Shown here one piece after another: positions 1 to 5,043 of a stretch of DNA of 10,783 nt. The DNA is from JBBTVI01 sp038063315 (GTDB lineage Bacteria > Patescibacteriota > Minisyncoccia > Sungbacterales > HO2-52-23): contig JBBTVI010000036.1 of the NCBI GenBank assembly GCA_038063315.1, forward strand, positions 1 to 10,783. Direction: 5' to 3'. The position numbers and the translations under genes are program-made. How positions within the stretch are numbered: the first letter of the stretch is position 1; every line of letters starts with the position of its first letter. Below the pieces are notes generated by a model. It made no database searches, was not told the origin of the DNA, and saw only the letters and a program-made list of their open reading frames with translations.

Positions 1-81
1 CCTGCCGCAGGACGACGAAGCAATCCAAATCCTGGATTGCCGCGCGCCCCCGCGCCAGACGCGGGGGCGCGCGCAATGACG
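1..81 (+). repeat. Dispersed cloverleaf repeat, copy A (cut by window edge)
   Basis: Partial copy of a dispersed element whose intact form (6261-6360) starts CGTCATTGCGAG and ends with the reverse complement. The left end lies outside the window. What remains is an internal CCTGC/GCAGG arm, a CAATCC/GGATTG arm, and a 13-bp perfect GC stem (GCGCGCCCCCGCG with its complement, loop CCAGA), then the right terminus GCAATGACG at 73-81. The GC arm differs in sequence from the other copies but pairs even better, so structure seems conserved. It is non-coding. A GTGAAGGAAT extension (85-94) runs directly into the AT-rich heptad array upstream of the next gene. Confidence 0.85.
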
Positions 82-89
82 GAGGTGAA

Positions 90-162
90 GGAATACTCCA
101 AATTAACTTAATTCATAATTCCAGTCCCATAATACAAAATACAAACCCCATAATACCAATTC
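90..162 (+). repeat. AT-rich heptad array, locus 1
   Basis: Begins with GGAATACTCCAAA, a truncated version of the 24-nt core seen at 2080-2103. From 111 it reads in exact 7-nt steps: ATTCATA, ATTCCAG, TCCCATA, ATACAAA, ATACAAA, CCCCATA, ATACCAA (to 159), up to the ATG at 163. Only the right half of the palindromic element is present; the left half is replaced by the cloverleaf repeat. It occupies the whole 5' region of the downstream gene and contains no Shine-Dalgarno sequence. Confidence 0.85.
149..154 (+). promoter_or_regulatory. Possible -10 hexamer CATAAT, heptad-derived
   Basis: CATAAT matches the TATAAT consensus at five of six positions and ends 8 nt before the ATG at 163. No convincing -35 hexamer lies at the usual distance. 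This is offered as part of a pattern shared with other starts in the window, not as a stand-alone promoter. Confidence 0.3.
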
Positions 163-1488
163 ATGCCTCGTTTCCCCCAGGAACAACTTGAAGAGCGCTA
201 CGAAATCCTTCCGGAATCGCTCAAGGACGCATTGTTCAGCCCGGATATCGCGCGGGCCATGGTTGAAATTGGAAAAAAATACGGCCTGAACATTGAAGCG
301 ACCGGACTCATGGCCGAAGAAACCGGCTATGTGGTCCTCGGCCTCACGCATCCGGAGGACTTTGTACGCGTGCTGGCCAAAGCCACCGGCCTCCACCACG
401 GCGCGGCAGGAGAGATGGCCTCGGACATCAACCGCCGCGTTTTCTTTCCTTTGCGCGAAACGCTCAAGGCCGCGCACGACAAGGAGTACTCCGAGGAGGT
501 CATCAGAAACGGCGGAGACGCAACCGAGGCGCCGCTGTATGCAAGACAAGCTCCGCCGCCCCCAGTACAAACCGGAATCGGTCCGGCAGACGTTTCCCCC
601 TTTGAAAAAGGGGGACAAGGGGGGATTTCACCGCAAATCCCTCCCCCTCCTTCGTCGCAAGGCGGCTACGGAAGGGCAAGCAACCCCCCCTTACCAAAGG
701 GAGGAGTGATGCCTCCACCCACAGCGCCCGCAACCCCGACGCTTCCCGTAAAACCCGGGCCCGCTCCGCTTATTGTTCCGCCGCGTCCAGTCGCGTCTCC
801 AAAAATCCCTCCCGAACCGCCCGTCCAAAGAAATCTTTCCCACTTTGAAAAAGGGGGACAAGGGGGGATTTCACCGCAAATCCCTCCCGACCTCCCTTTG
901 CTAAAGGGAGGAGTGACGCCTCCGCCGCCGCGGCCACCGCAGACGCCCGCCGTCACCAAATGGCAAGAAGAACGCGGACGTCCCGTTGTTGATCCGTACC
1001 GCGAACAAGTGGAGGATATTGCGGAGGAGATTTTTGAAGACGAAGATTCCGCCTCCGTTGGCCAAAAGGAAACCGGAAGGGTCACGGATAAAACCCTCCC
1101 GCCGACGCGCGCCGTTGACGCAGAGTGGCCCCGCCAAGGCGCGGGCGACCCCACCGGGCCGGACACGGCCCGCCCTGCACCAAAACGAGGAAGAAGCAAT
1201 GCCGATATCGGCGCGCGAGACGCCGGGTCCCTCCCCAAAAAAGAACCCGAGGCCGCGCCATCGCGCAATGCGGCGGCTATTGTCGCGGAACTTGCGAAGG
1301 CCCGCGACCGCATGCAAAAGGCGGCTGATGCGCCGCCGAAAATTCCGCCCATTGACCTCCGCGAAATAAAGCCGCGCCCGCCGGCGGGCGAGCAACGTCC
1401 GGACCGGCCCGCTGCGCCGCCATCTCCTTTGGAGCCACAACGCAGCATCCCCGGCAGCGGAGATCCGTATAGGGAACCGATTGAATGA
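163..1488 (+). CDS. Proline-rich protein with helical N-terminal domain, T4SS-locus associated
   Basis: This 441-residue protein opens the secretion-like cluster. Residues 1-106 look like a compact helical domain (motifs LPESLKDALFS, IGKKYGLNIE, GYVVLGLTHPEDF, REIN-like SDINRRVFFPLRE) and resemble an uncharacterised family found before PrgI/VirB4 genes in CPR genomes; that link is from memory. From about residue 120 the chain is proline-rich, low-complexity and presumably disordered. Residues 145-182 and 226-251 are translations of two inserted palindromic DNA elements and share FEKGGQGGISPQIPP. The motif DPYREQVE (277-284) recurs as DPYREPIE at the extreme C-terminus (434-441). There is no signal peptide or membrane segment, so a cytoplasmic or peripheral partner role is inferred. 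The start has no Shine-Dalgarno and directly follows the heptad array. The biochemical function is unknown. Confidence 0.8.
   Translation: MPRFPQEQLEERYEILPESLKDALFSPDIARAMVEIGKKYGLNIEATGLMAEETGYVVLGLTHPEDFVRVLAKATGLHHGAAGEMASDINRRVFFPLRETLKAAHDKEYSEEVIRNGGDATEAPLYARQAPPPPVQTGIGPADVSPFEKGGQGGISPQIPPPPSSQGGYGRASNPPLPKGGVMPPPTAPATPTLPVKPGPAPLIVPPRPVASPKIPPEPPVQRNLSHFEKGGQGGISPQIPPDLPLLKGGVTPPPPRPPQTPAVTKWQEERGRPVVDPYREQVEDIAEEIFEDEDSASVGQKETGRVTDKTLPPTRAVDAEWPRQGAGDPTGPDTARPAPKRGRSNADIGARDAGSLPKKEPEAAPSRNAAAIVAELAKARDRMQKAADAPPKIPPIDLREIKPRPPAGEQRPDRPAAPPSPLEPQRSIPGSGDPYREPIE
595..709 (+). repeat. Intragenic palindromic element, copy 1
   Basis: Begins CCCCCTTTGAAAAAGGGGG (a hairpin), followed by AAGGGGGGATTT pairing with AAATCCCTCCCC, and ends with CCAAAGGGAGGAGTGA. 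It is longer than copy 2 because of an internal stretch (about 650-690). It is read in the same frame as copy 2, giving FEKGGQGGISPQIPP and later PLPKGGV. This G/C-tract element is a type dispersed in many bacterial genomes. Here it lies inside a coding region without breaking the frame. Confidence 0.8.
838..916 (+). repeat. Intragenic palindromic element, copy 2
   Basis: A 79-bp copy sharing a long exact run with copy 1 from CTTTGAAAAAGGGGG through CACCGCAAATCCCTCCC. It then has its own terminal hairpin CCTCCCTTTGCTAAAGGGAGG (896-915). Read in the gene frame it encodes FEKGGQGGISPQIPP and LLKGGV, as in copy 1. The near identity of the shared section points to recent spread or gene conversion compared with the surrounding proline-rich DNA. 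Confidence 0.85.
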
Positions 1489-1596
1489 AGTATGGGATAT
1501 GAAGTATGTATTATGGGTCGGATAACGTAATTTGGAGTGTTCCCATAATACATAATACATACCCCATAATTCATTCTCCATGCCCCATACTTCATC
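1489..1596 (+). repeat. Palindromic heptad element, locus 2
   Basis: Starts right after the TGA stop at 1486-1488. The left arm to 1517 is the complement of NNNCATA heptads. A 24-nt core (1518-1541, containing GGATAACG and TTTGGAGTGTT) follows. Heptads then run in exact phase from 1542 to 1596: CCCATA, ATACATA, ATACATA, CCCCATA, ATTCATT, CTCCATG, CCCCATA, CTTCATC. The inner arms pair as TATGTATTATGGG with CCCATAATACATA. Positions 1492-1575 match the reverse complement of 2046-2129 at about 76 of 84 positions by hand alignment. Confidence 0.9.
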
Positions 1597-1601
1597 TTTG
1601 C

Positions 1602-2021
1602 ATGCGCCAATATCAAATCCCCCAATTTATTACTGTCGAAGATCGCGTGGTGGGGCCGCTGACCGTCAAGCAGGCCCTGTTTCTTGCCGCCGGAGTCATG
1701 GTGATTATCGGGATGAATATGATCTTCTCGCGCGGGCTCACGGTTTTTCTCTCGATTACCGTCGTCGTCCCCCTCACGCTCGCGCTCGCATTCCTCAAAT
1801 GGCACGACCAGCCGTTTTACCTCGTGTTCAAAAACGGCATTACCTATTCCCTCAGGCCACGGGTCTTCCTTTGGAAAAGGCAACCCGCGCAGAAAAAATC
1901 CTCCAAAGGACGCGCGCTTGACCGGCCGACGGCAACACCCTCACTGCCCCGGCTCTCCGAGTCAAAACTCACCGACCTCGCATGGAGTTTGGACATTAAA
2001 GAACCGGACAGGGGGAAGTAA
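1602..2021 (+). CDS. PrgI family membrane protein (type IV secretion component)
   Basis: The 139-residue protein opens with YQIPQFITVEDRVVGPLTVKQ, the characteristic N-terminus of the PrgI family, small inner-membrane proteins of type IV secretion and conjugation systems that sit beside VirB4. Two membrane helices are visible at about 23-42 and 45-66, followed by a cytoplasmic tail with WHDQPFYLVFKNGI and basic residues. The reading frame stays open through the upstream heptad repeat to 1506, but homology begins exactly at the Met at 1602, so the extension is rejected. No Shine-Dalgarno is present. It is bracketed by inverted heptad elements and followed by the TraC-like and VirB4 genes, which supports the assignment. 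Confidence 0.88.
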   Translation: MRQYQIPQFITVEDRVVGPLTVKQALFLAAGVMVIIGMNMIFSRGLTVFLSITVVVPLTLALAFLKWHDQPFYLVFKNGITYSLRPRVFLWKRQPAQKKSSKGRALDRPTATPSLPRLSESKLTDLAWSLDIKEPDRGK

Positions 2022-2030
2022 ATCCTTGTA

Positions 2031-2158
2031 TTGTGGGGTATGAATAATGAATTATGGGGTATGTATTATGAAGTATGGGAATACTCCAAACGACATTATC
2101 CACCCCATAATACATACTTCATATCCCATAATTCATTATTCATACCCCATAATTCATT
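2031..2158 (+). repeat. Palindromic heptad element, locus 3 (long hairpin)
   Basis: Two 45-nt arms (2035-2079 and 2104-2148) are inverted repeats of each other at 40 of 45 positions and flank a 24-nt spacer (2080-2103, AATACTCCAAACG...). The arms are built of 7-nt units such as CCCCATA, ATACATA, CTTCATA and ATTCATT. Most mismatches come from CTTCATA and ATACATA being in swapped order. The spacer is the reverse complement of the locus 2 core at about 18 of 24 positions. It fills the whole gap between prgI and the next gene and could form a stable RNA hairpin in a cotranscript. Confidence 0.92.
2148..2153 (+). promoter_or_regulatory. Possible -10 hexamer CATAAT, heptad-derived
   Basis: CATAAT at the CCCCATA/ATTCATT junction is followed by six bases (TCATTT) and then the ATG at 2160. 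This is the same hexamer-to-ATG spacing as the better promoter at 5032-5037. A leaderless start is inferred; no -35 hexamer is evident. Confidence 0.35.
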
Positions 2159-2159
2159 T

Positions 2160-2804
2160 ATGGCAAGTTCCACCACCCAACAATTTCTCGCGATTGACGC
2201 GATCCGCGAAGATACGATTATCCTCCGCGCGGGGGGCCTCCGCGTCGTCTTAATGTGCTCGTCTCTGAATCTCGCGCTCAAGTCCGAAGATGAGCAGGAT
2301 GCGGTCACATACCAATACCAGAATTTTCTAAATTCCCTTGATTTCTCGCTCCAGTTCGTGGTCCAGTCGCGAAGAATGAACATCGCGCCCTACCTCGCAA
2401 CGCTCACCGAGCGTGAAAAAGAAGAGGACAACGAGCTGCTCAAAATCCAGATCGGTGAGTACATTGAATTCATCCGGACATTTGTGAGCATCACGAACAT
2501 CATGTCCAAAACATTTTACGTTATCGTGCCGTTCATTCCGTCCGGCTTTGAGGAGCATGGTTTTTTTAAAAAAATCTTTTCGTATTTCGGCTCCAAAGAT
2601 GAACAATCCGTCAGCGCGGATATTTTTGAAGAGTACAAAAACCAGCTCTGGCAGCGCGTGGATGCCGTCACCGCCGGACTCCGCCGGTTCGGCATCCGCG
2701 CCGCGCCGCTATCCACGGAAGAATTGATCGAACTTTTTTACGGCTTGTATAACCCCGCGGATTTTGAAGGCGGCGCCCCGATAAAAGACAAAAACGGGGA
2801 GTAA
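2160..2804 (+). CDS. TraC-like protein (VirB4 N-terminal-like domain, no ATPase motifs)
   Basis: The 214-residue soluble protein starts MASSTTQQFLAIDAIRED. It contains FQ-type VirB4 N-terminal features: residues 20-75 read like the CagE/TrbE/VirB N-terminal fold (ILRAGGLRVVLMCSSLNLALKS, then YQNFLNSLDFSLQFVVQSRRMNI), followed by a charged helical stretch and YVIVPFIPS. No Walker A or B is present. CPR genomes often carry such a protein, annotated TraC family, between PrgI and VirB4; an accessory or scaffold role for the VirB4 motor is inferred. The start at 2160 is preferred over the in-frame TTG at 2031, because the extra 43 residues would only translate the heptad repeat. The gene is not coupled to virB4: a 219-bp structured gap follows. 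Confidence 0.75.
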   Translation: MASSTTQQFLAIDAIREDTIILRAGGLRVVLMCSSLNLALKSEDEQDAVTYQYQNFLNSLDFSLQFVVQSRRMNIAPYLATLTEREKEEDNELLKIQIGEYIEFIRTFVSITNIMSKTFYVIVPFIPSGFEEHGFFKKIFSYFGSKDEQSVSADIFEEYKNQLWQRVDAVTAGLRRFGIRAAPLSTEELIELFYGLYNPADFEGGAPIKDKNGE

Positions 2805-2805
2805 C

Positions 2806-2868
2806 TATATCAACAAGCGAGCAAAAAGCGAAAATGCATTTTCATTTTTTGCGAGCGCCGTTGATATA
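2806..2868 (+). other. Nested palindrome downstream of the TraC-like gene
   Basis: Outer arms TATATCAAC (2806-2814) and GTTGATATA (2860-2868) pair perfectly. The inner arms 2821-2836 and 2837-2852 pair at 14 of 16 positions and contain the perfect palindrome GAAAATGCATTTTC (2830-2843). It starts one base after the stop codon. It may act as a transcription barrier or processing site, but no T-run follows immediately, so a classical terminator is not claimed. Confidence 0.6.
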
Positions 2869-2910
2869 TACCCAAAATTTTTTCGCAAACCTGTTCATTT
2901 TGGGTATATA
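2865..2910 (+). other. 14-bp perfect inverted repeat with 18-nt loop
   Basis: TATATACCCAAAAT (2865-2878) and ATTTTGGGTATATA (2897-2910) are exact complements. The left arm shares four bases with the right outer arm of the preceding palindrome, so as RNA the two hairpins cannot both form completely. It could be an operator for a dimeric repressor or an RNA switch ahead of virB4. A short GGAGGTT/AACCTCC hairpin (2933-2947) follows. Confidence 0.6.
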
Positions 2911-2912
2911 CT
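2907..2912 (+). promoter_or_regulatory. Possible -10 hexamer TATACT
   Basis: TATACT overlaps the right arm of the inverted repeat, so a protein bound there would occlude it. A transcript would start around 2919, almost on the ATG of a 30-codon ORF at 2922. No good -35 hexamer is seen. Weak call. Confidence 0.25.
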
Positions 2913-2921
2913 CCCGCACAT

Positions 2922-3014
2922 ATGCGCTCATTGGAGGTTAAACCTCCTCATACGCCTTCATCAACGCGCTTGAAAATCTACGACATTCCTCTACCCGTAC
3001 TTCCTACTTCATAA
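2922..3014 (+). CDS. Possible small ORF upstream of virB4 (30 aa)
   Basis: ATG at 2922 opens 30 codons ending in TAA at 3012-3014, beginning MRSLEVKPPH and ending PLPVLPTS. It is proline-rich and has no recognised domain. Its end overlaps the short heptad stretch before virB4 and its start follows a TATACT hexamer at leaderless-like spacing. It could be a leader peptide, a decayed gene remnant or chance. Nothing in the composition decides between these. Confidence 0.2.
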   Translation: MRSLEVKPPHTPSSTRLKIYDIPLPVLPTS

Positions 3015-3020
3015 TTCACT
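3007..3020 (+). repeat. Short heptad remnant before virB4
   Basis: CTTCATA and ATTCACT are two in-phase 7-nt units directly before the virB4 start. They match the heptad family of the larger arrays. They contain CATAAT (3010-3015), 8 nt before the ATG at 3024, the same spacing as at the gene starting at 163. Confidence 0.55.
3010..3015 (+). promoter_or_regulatory. Possible -10 hexamer CATAAT for virB4
   Basis: CATAAT ends 8 nt before the virB4 ATG and no Shine-Dalgarno is present, which fits a leaderless transcript. No -35 hexamer is evident. The call rests on the recurring arrangement at 149-154, 2148-2153 and 5032-5037. Confidence 0.3.
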
Positions 3021-3023
3021 TTC

Positions 3024-4853
3024 ATGGCCCTTCCCTCATTCCAATTACCTTTCTCCGGAAAGGACAAAAAAAAAGATGAAGAGATTTACGCCGTCTTCCC
3101 GGAAGAAATCTACCGCACCGGTGAACTAAACCTGCGCGACGTTCTCGCGCCGGCCGCGCTCGAAATCAACCCGACGTCCATCCGTCTCGGCGCGCGCTAC
3201 GCCCGCACGTTTTTCGTCTTCTCCTATCCGCGCTACCTCCACACAAACTGGTTCACGCCGATCATCAACCTCGACAAGGTCTTCGACGTCGCGATGTACG
3301 TCCATCCCGTAGATACGGCCTCCATCCTCCGGTCGCTCCGCCGGAAAGTCGCGCAGGTGCAGTCGCAGATTTCCATGCGCGAAGAAAAAGGGCTCATCCG
3401 CGATCCCATTTTGGACACCGCATACCGCGACCTTGAGGAATTGCGCGACAAACTCCAGCAGGCCCAGGAGCGGCTGTTTAATTTTGGCCTCTATATCACG
3501 CTTTATGCCGCGTCGGAAGAGGAGCTCGACAAAGCAATGGGCGAATTTAAATCCCTTCTTGAGGCCCGGCTCGTCTATATGAAATCCGCGCTCTTCCAAC
3601 AGATCGAGGGCTTCCAATCCGTCCTCCCCCTCGCAACAGACAAAATAGCCATCCATACCTACCTGAACTCCTCGCCCATCTCCTCCACATTCCCATTTGT
3701 TTCTTCCGAGCTCACGTCCAATAAAGGAATTCTCTACGGCGTCAACCGCCACAACAACAGCCTGGTGCTTTTCGACCGCTTCTCCCTGCCCAACGCCAAT
3801 TCCGTGCTCTTCGGCATCTCCGGCAGCGGGAAAAGCTACATGACGAAACTCGAGATATTGCGCTCCCTCATGTGGGACACGGACGTCATCATTATTGATC
3901 CCGAACGGGAATACGAGTATCTCGCGCACGCCGTCGGCGGCGCCTATATAAACATCTCTCTCAATTCAAAACACCACATCAATCCTTTTGACCTGCCCAT
4001 CCCCCGCGAGGACGAGTCGCCGGCCGACGTCCTCCGCTCCAACATCATCAACCTCATCGGCCTTTTCCGCATCATGCTCGGGGGGCTGACGCCGCAGGAA
4101 GACGCGCTATTGGATCAGGCCATTACCGAGACATACGCGGCGCGGGACATCACGCCGGAGGCGGATTTCTCCCGCATCGTTGTCCCCACGCTCTCGGATT
4201 TGGAGCTCGTACTCGCAAGCACGCGCGGGGGCGAGGGTCTTGCCATGCGCCTCAAAAAATACACCACAGGCACATGGTCCGGCTTCATCAATAATCCCAC
4301 CAATATCGAGGTGTCAAATCGCCTGGCGGCTTTCTCCGTCCGCGATATGGATGACGAGCTTCGGCCAATCGGGATGTTCCTGATTCTCCGCTACATCTGG
4401 AATATCGTCCGCACCACGCTAAAAAAGCGCCTGTTGATCGTAGATGAGGCGTGGTGGCTGATGAAAACCGAAGACGGCGCCTCGTTCCTTTTCGGCATCG
4501 CAAAACGCGGCCGCAAATACTACCTCGGCCTCTCCACCATCACACAAGACGCGGAGGATTTTCTGAACTCGCCTTACGGCAAACCAATTATCACGAACGC
4601 CGCGCTCCTTTTCCTGCTCAAACAGTCGCCGGCCACGATTGATCTGGTCACGCGTACGTTCAATCTGACCGAGGAGGAAAAATTTCTCCTGCTCGAATCC
4701 GACAAAGGGGAAGGGATTTTCTTCGCCGGCCTCAAACATATTGCGATTAAAGTGGTCGCGTCATACACGGAGGACCAGATCATCACGTCCGACCCGGCGC
4801 AACTGTTGCTGATCAAACAGGAAAGGGAAGGGTTGGCGGAGCAGGGGAGATAG
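3024..4853 (+). CDS. virB4: VirB4-family type IV secretion ATPase
   Basis: The 609-residue P-loop ATPase is the energy source of the type IV secretion or pilus machine and acts at the cytoplasmic face of the inner membrane. The N-terminal part (about 25-225) is a VirB4 N-terminal domain with a charged, probably coiled helical segment at about 105-150 (SQISMREEKGLIRDPILD). Walker A is GISGSGKSY at 264-272. Walker B is LLIVDEAWW at 470-478, the typical VirB4 DEAWW form. The conserved TQDAEDF motif begins at 507, and the C-terminal AALLFLLKQSPATIDL region matches the family. It is shorter than proteobacterial VirB4 (about 800 residues), as usual for CPR and Gram-positive versions. No frameshift or missing catalytic residue is seen, so it should be active. 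The start lies immediately after CTTCATAATTCACTTTC and has no Shine-Dalgarno. Confidence 0.95.
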   Translation: MALPSFQLPFSGKDKKKDEEIYAVFPEEIYRTGELNLRDVLAPAALEINPTSIRLGARYARTFFVFSYPRYLHTNWFTPIINLDKVFDVAMYVHPVDTASILRSLRRKVAQVQSQISMREEKGLIRDPILDTAYRDLEELRDKLQQAQERLFNFGLYITLYAASEEELDKAMGEFKSLLEARLVYMKSALFQQIEGFQSVLPLATDKIAIHTYLNSSPISSTFPFVSSELTSNKGILYGVNRHNNSLVLFDRFSLPNANSVLFGISGSGKSYMTKLEILRSLMWDTDVIIIDPEREYEYLAHAVGGAYINISLNSKHHINPFDLPIPREDESPADVLRSNIINLIGLFRIMLGGLTPQEDALLDQAITETYAARDITPEADFSRIVVPTLSDLELVLASTRGGEGLAMRLKKYTTGTWSGFINNPTNIEVSNRLAAFSVRDMDDELRPIGMFLILRYIWNIVRTTLKKRLLIVDEAWWLMKTEDGASFLFGIAKRGRKYYLGLSTITQDAEDFLNSPYGKPIITNAALLFLLKQSPATIDLVTRTFNLTEEEKFLLLESDKGEGIFFAGLKHIAIKVVASYTEDQIITSDPAQLLLIKQEREGLAEQGR

Positions 4854-4878
4854 GCGCTAGGAATTAGGCATTAGGGGT
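4851..4878 (+). repeat. TAGG-type heptad array after virB4
   Basis: Four in-phase 7-nt units, TAGGCGC, TAGGAAT, TAGGCAT and TAGGGGT, begin on the virB4 TAG stop codon itself; a decayed TATGGCG follows. This is a different unit from the NNNCATA arrays but has the same 7-nt period. Confidence 0.6.
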
Positions 4879-4906
4879 TATGGCGGATAGTGGAGATAGA
4901 AAAACC

Positions 4907-5010
4907 ATCCCTCACGGGCGTCATTGCGAGGAGTCAGACGACGAAGCAATCCAGAAAATGCTGGATTGCCGCGCGCCCCCTCGACAGACTCGGGGTCGCT
5001 CGCAATGACA
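4907..5010 (+). repeat. Dispersed cloverleaf repeat, copy B
   Basis: The core is 4919-5010, from CGTCATTGCGAG to CTCGCAATGACA, a single mismatch from exact terminal inverted repeats. A left extension ATCCCTCAC (4907-4915) mirrors the GTGAGGGAT extension right of copy C. The first internal arm of copies C and D (TCCTGCTGCAGGA) is missing here (TCAGACGACG), while the CAATCCAG/CTGGATTG arm is intact. It is non-coding; the open frame through it is not considered a gene. It ends 20 bp before the promoter of the next gene. Confidence 0.9.
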
Positions 5011-5028
5011 ACTATACAGACCCATATA

Positions 5029-5037
5029 TGCTATAAT
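5029..5037 (+). promoter_or_regulatory. Extended -10 promoter TGCTATAAT, leaderless start
   Basis: A perfect TATAAT (5032-5037) is preceded by TGC, giving an ideal extended -10, which explains the absence of a good -35. Six bases (ACTTCC) separate it from the ATG at 5044, so the expected +1 falls on or next to the A of the start codon. This makes the secreted-protein gene its own transcription unit with a leaderless mRNA. Confidence 0.75.
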
Positions 5038-5043
5038 ACTTCC

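Noticed and set aside
1506..1601. In-frame N-terminal extension of PrgI from ATG 1506
   Set aside because: The extra 32 residues are a translation of the heptad repeat; PrgI homology starts at the Met at 1602.
666..1883. 405-codon open frame on the minus strand
   Set aside because: It lies opposite the proline-rich gene and prgI, is low-complexity, and includes translated repeats; an open antisense frame is common in GC-rich DNA.
2096..2104. TTATCCACC, one base from a DnaA box
   Set aside because: It is a single site within the heptad element core and is not kept in the other core copies; no cluster of boxes or dnaA gene is present, so no origin is claimed.
2035..2158. Heptad arrays as a CRISPR
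   Set aside because: The units are 7 nt, contiguous and without unique spacers; no cas genes are present.
2031..2159. In-frame extension of the TraC-like protein from TTG 2031
   Set aside because: The added 43 residues (WGMNNELWGMYYE-like) only translate the palindromic heptad element, which is open in several frames because it lacks stop codons.
3126..3929. 267-codon open frame on the minus strand
   Set aside because: It is antisense to virB4, whose identity is secure, and shows no recognisable domain.
4924..5043. Extension of the Ig-like secreted protein to 4924
   Set aside because: It would translate the cloverleaf repeat and bury the signal peptide; the extended -10 at 5029-5037 fits a start at 5044.
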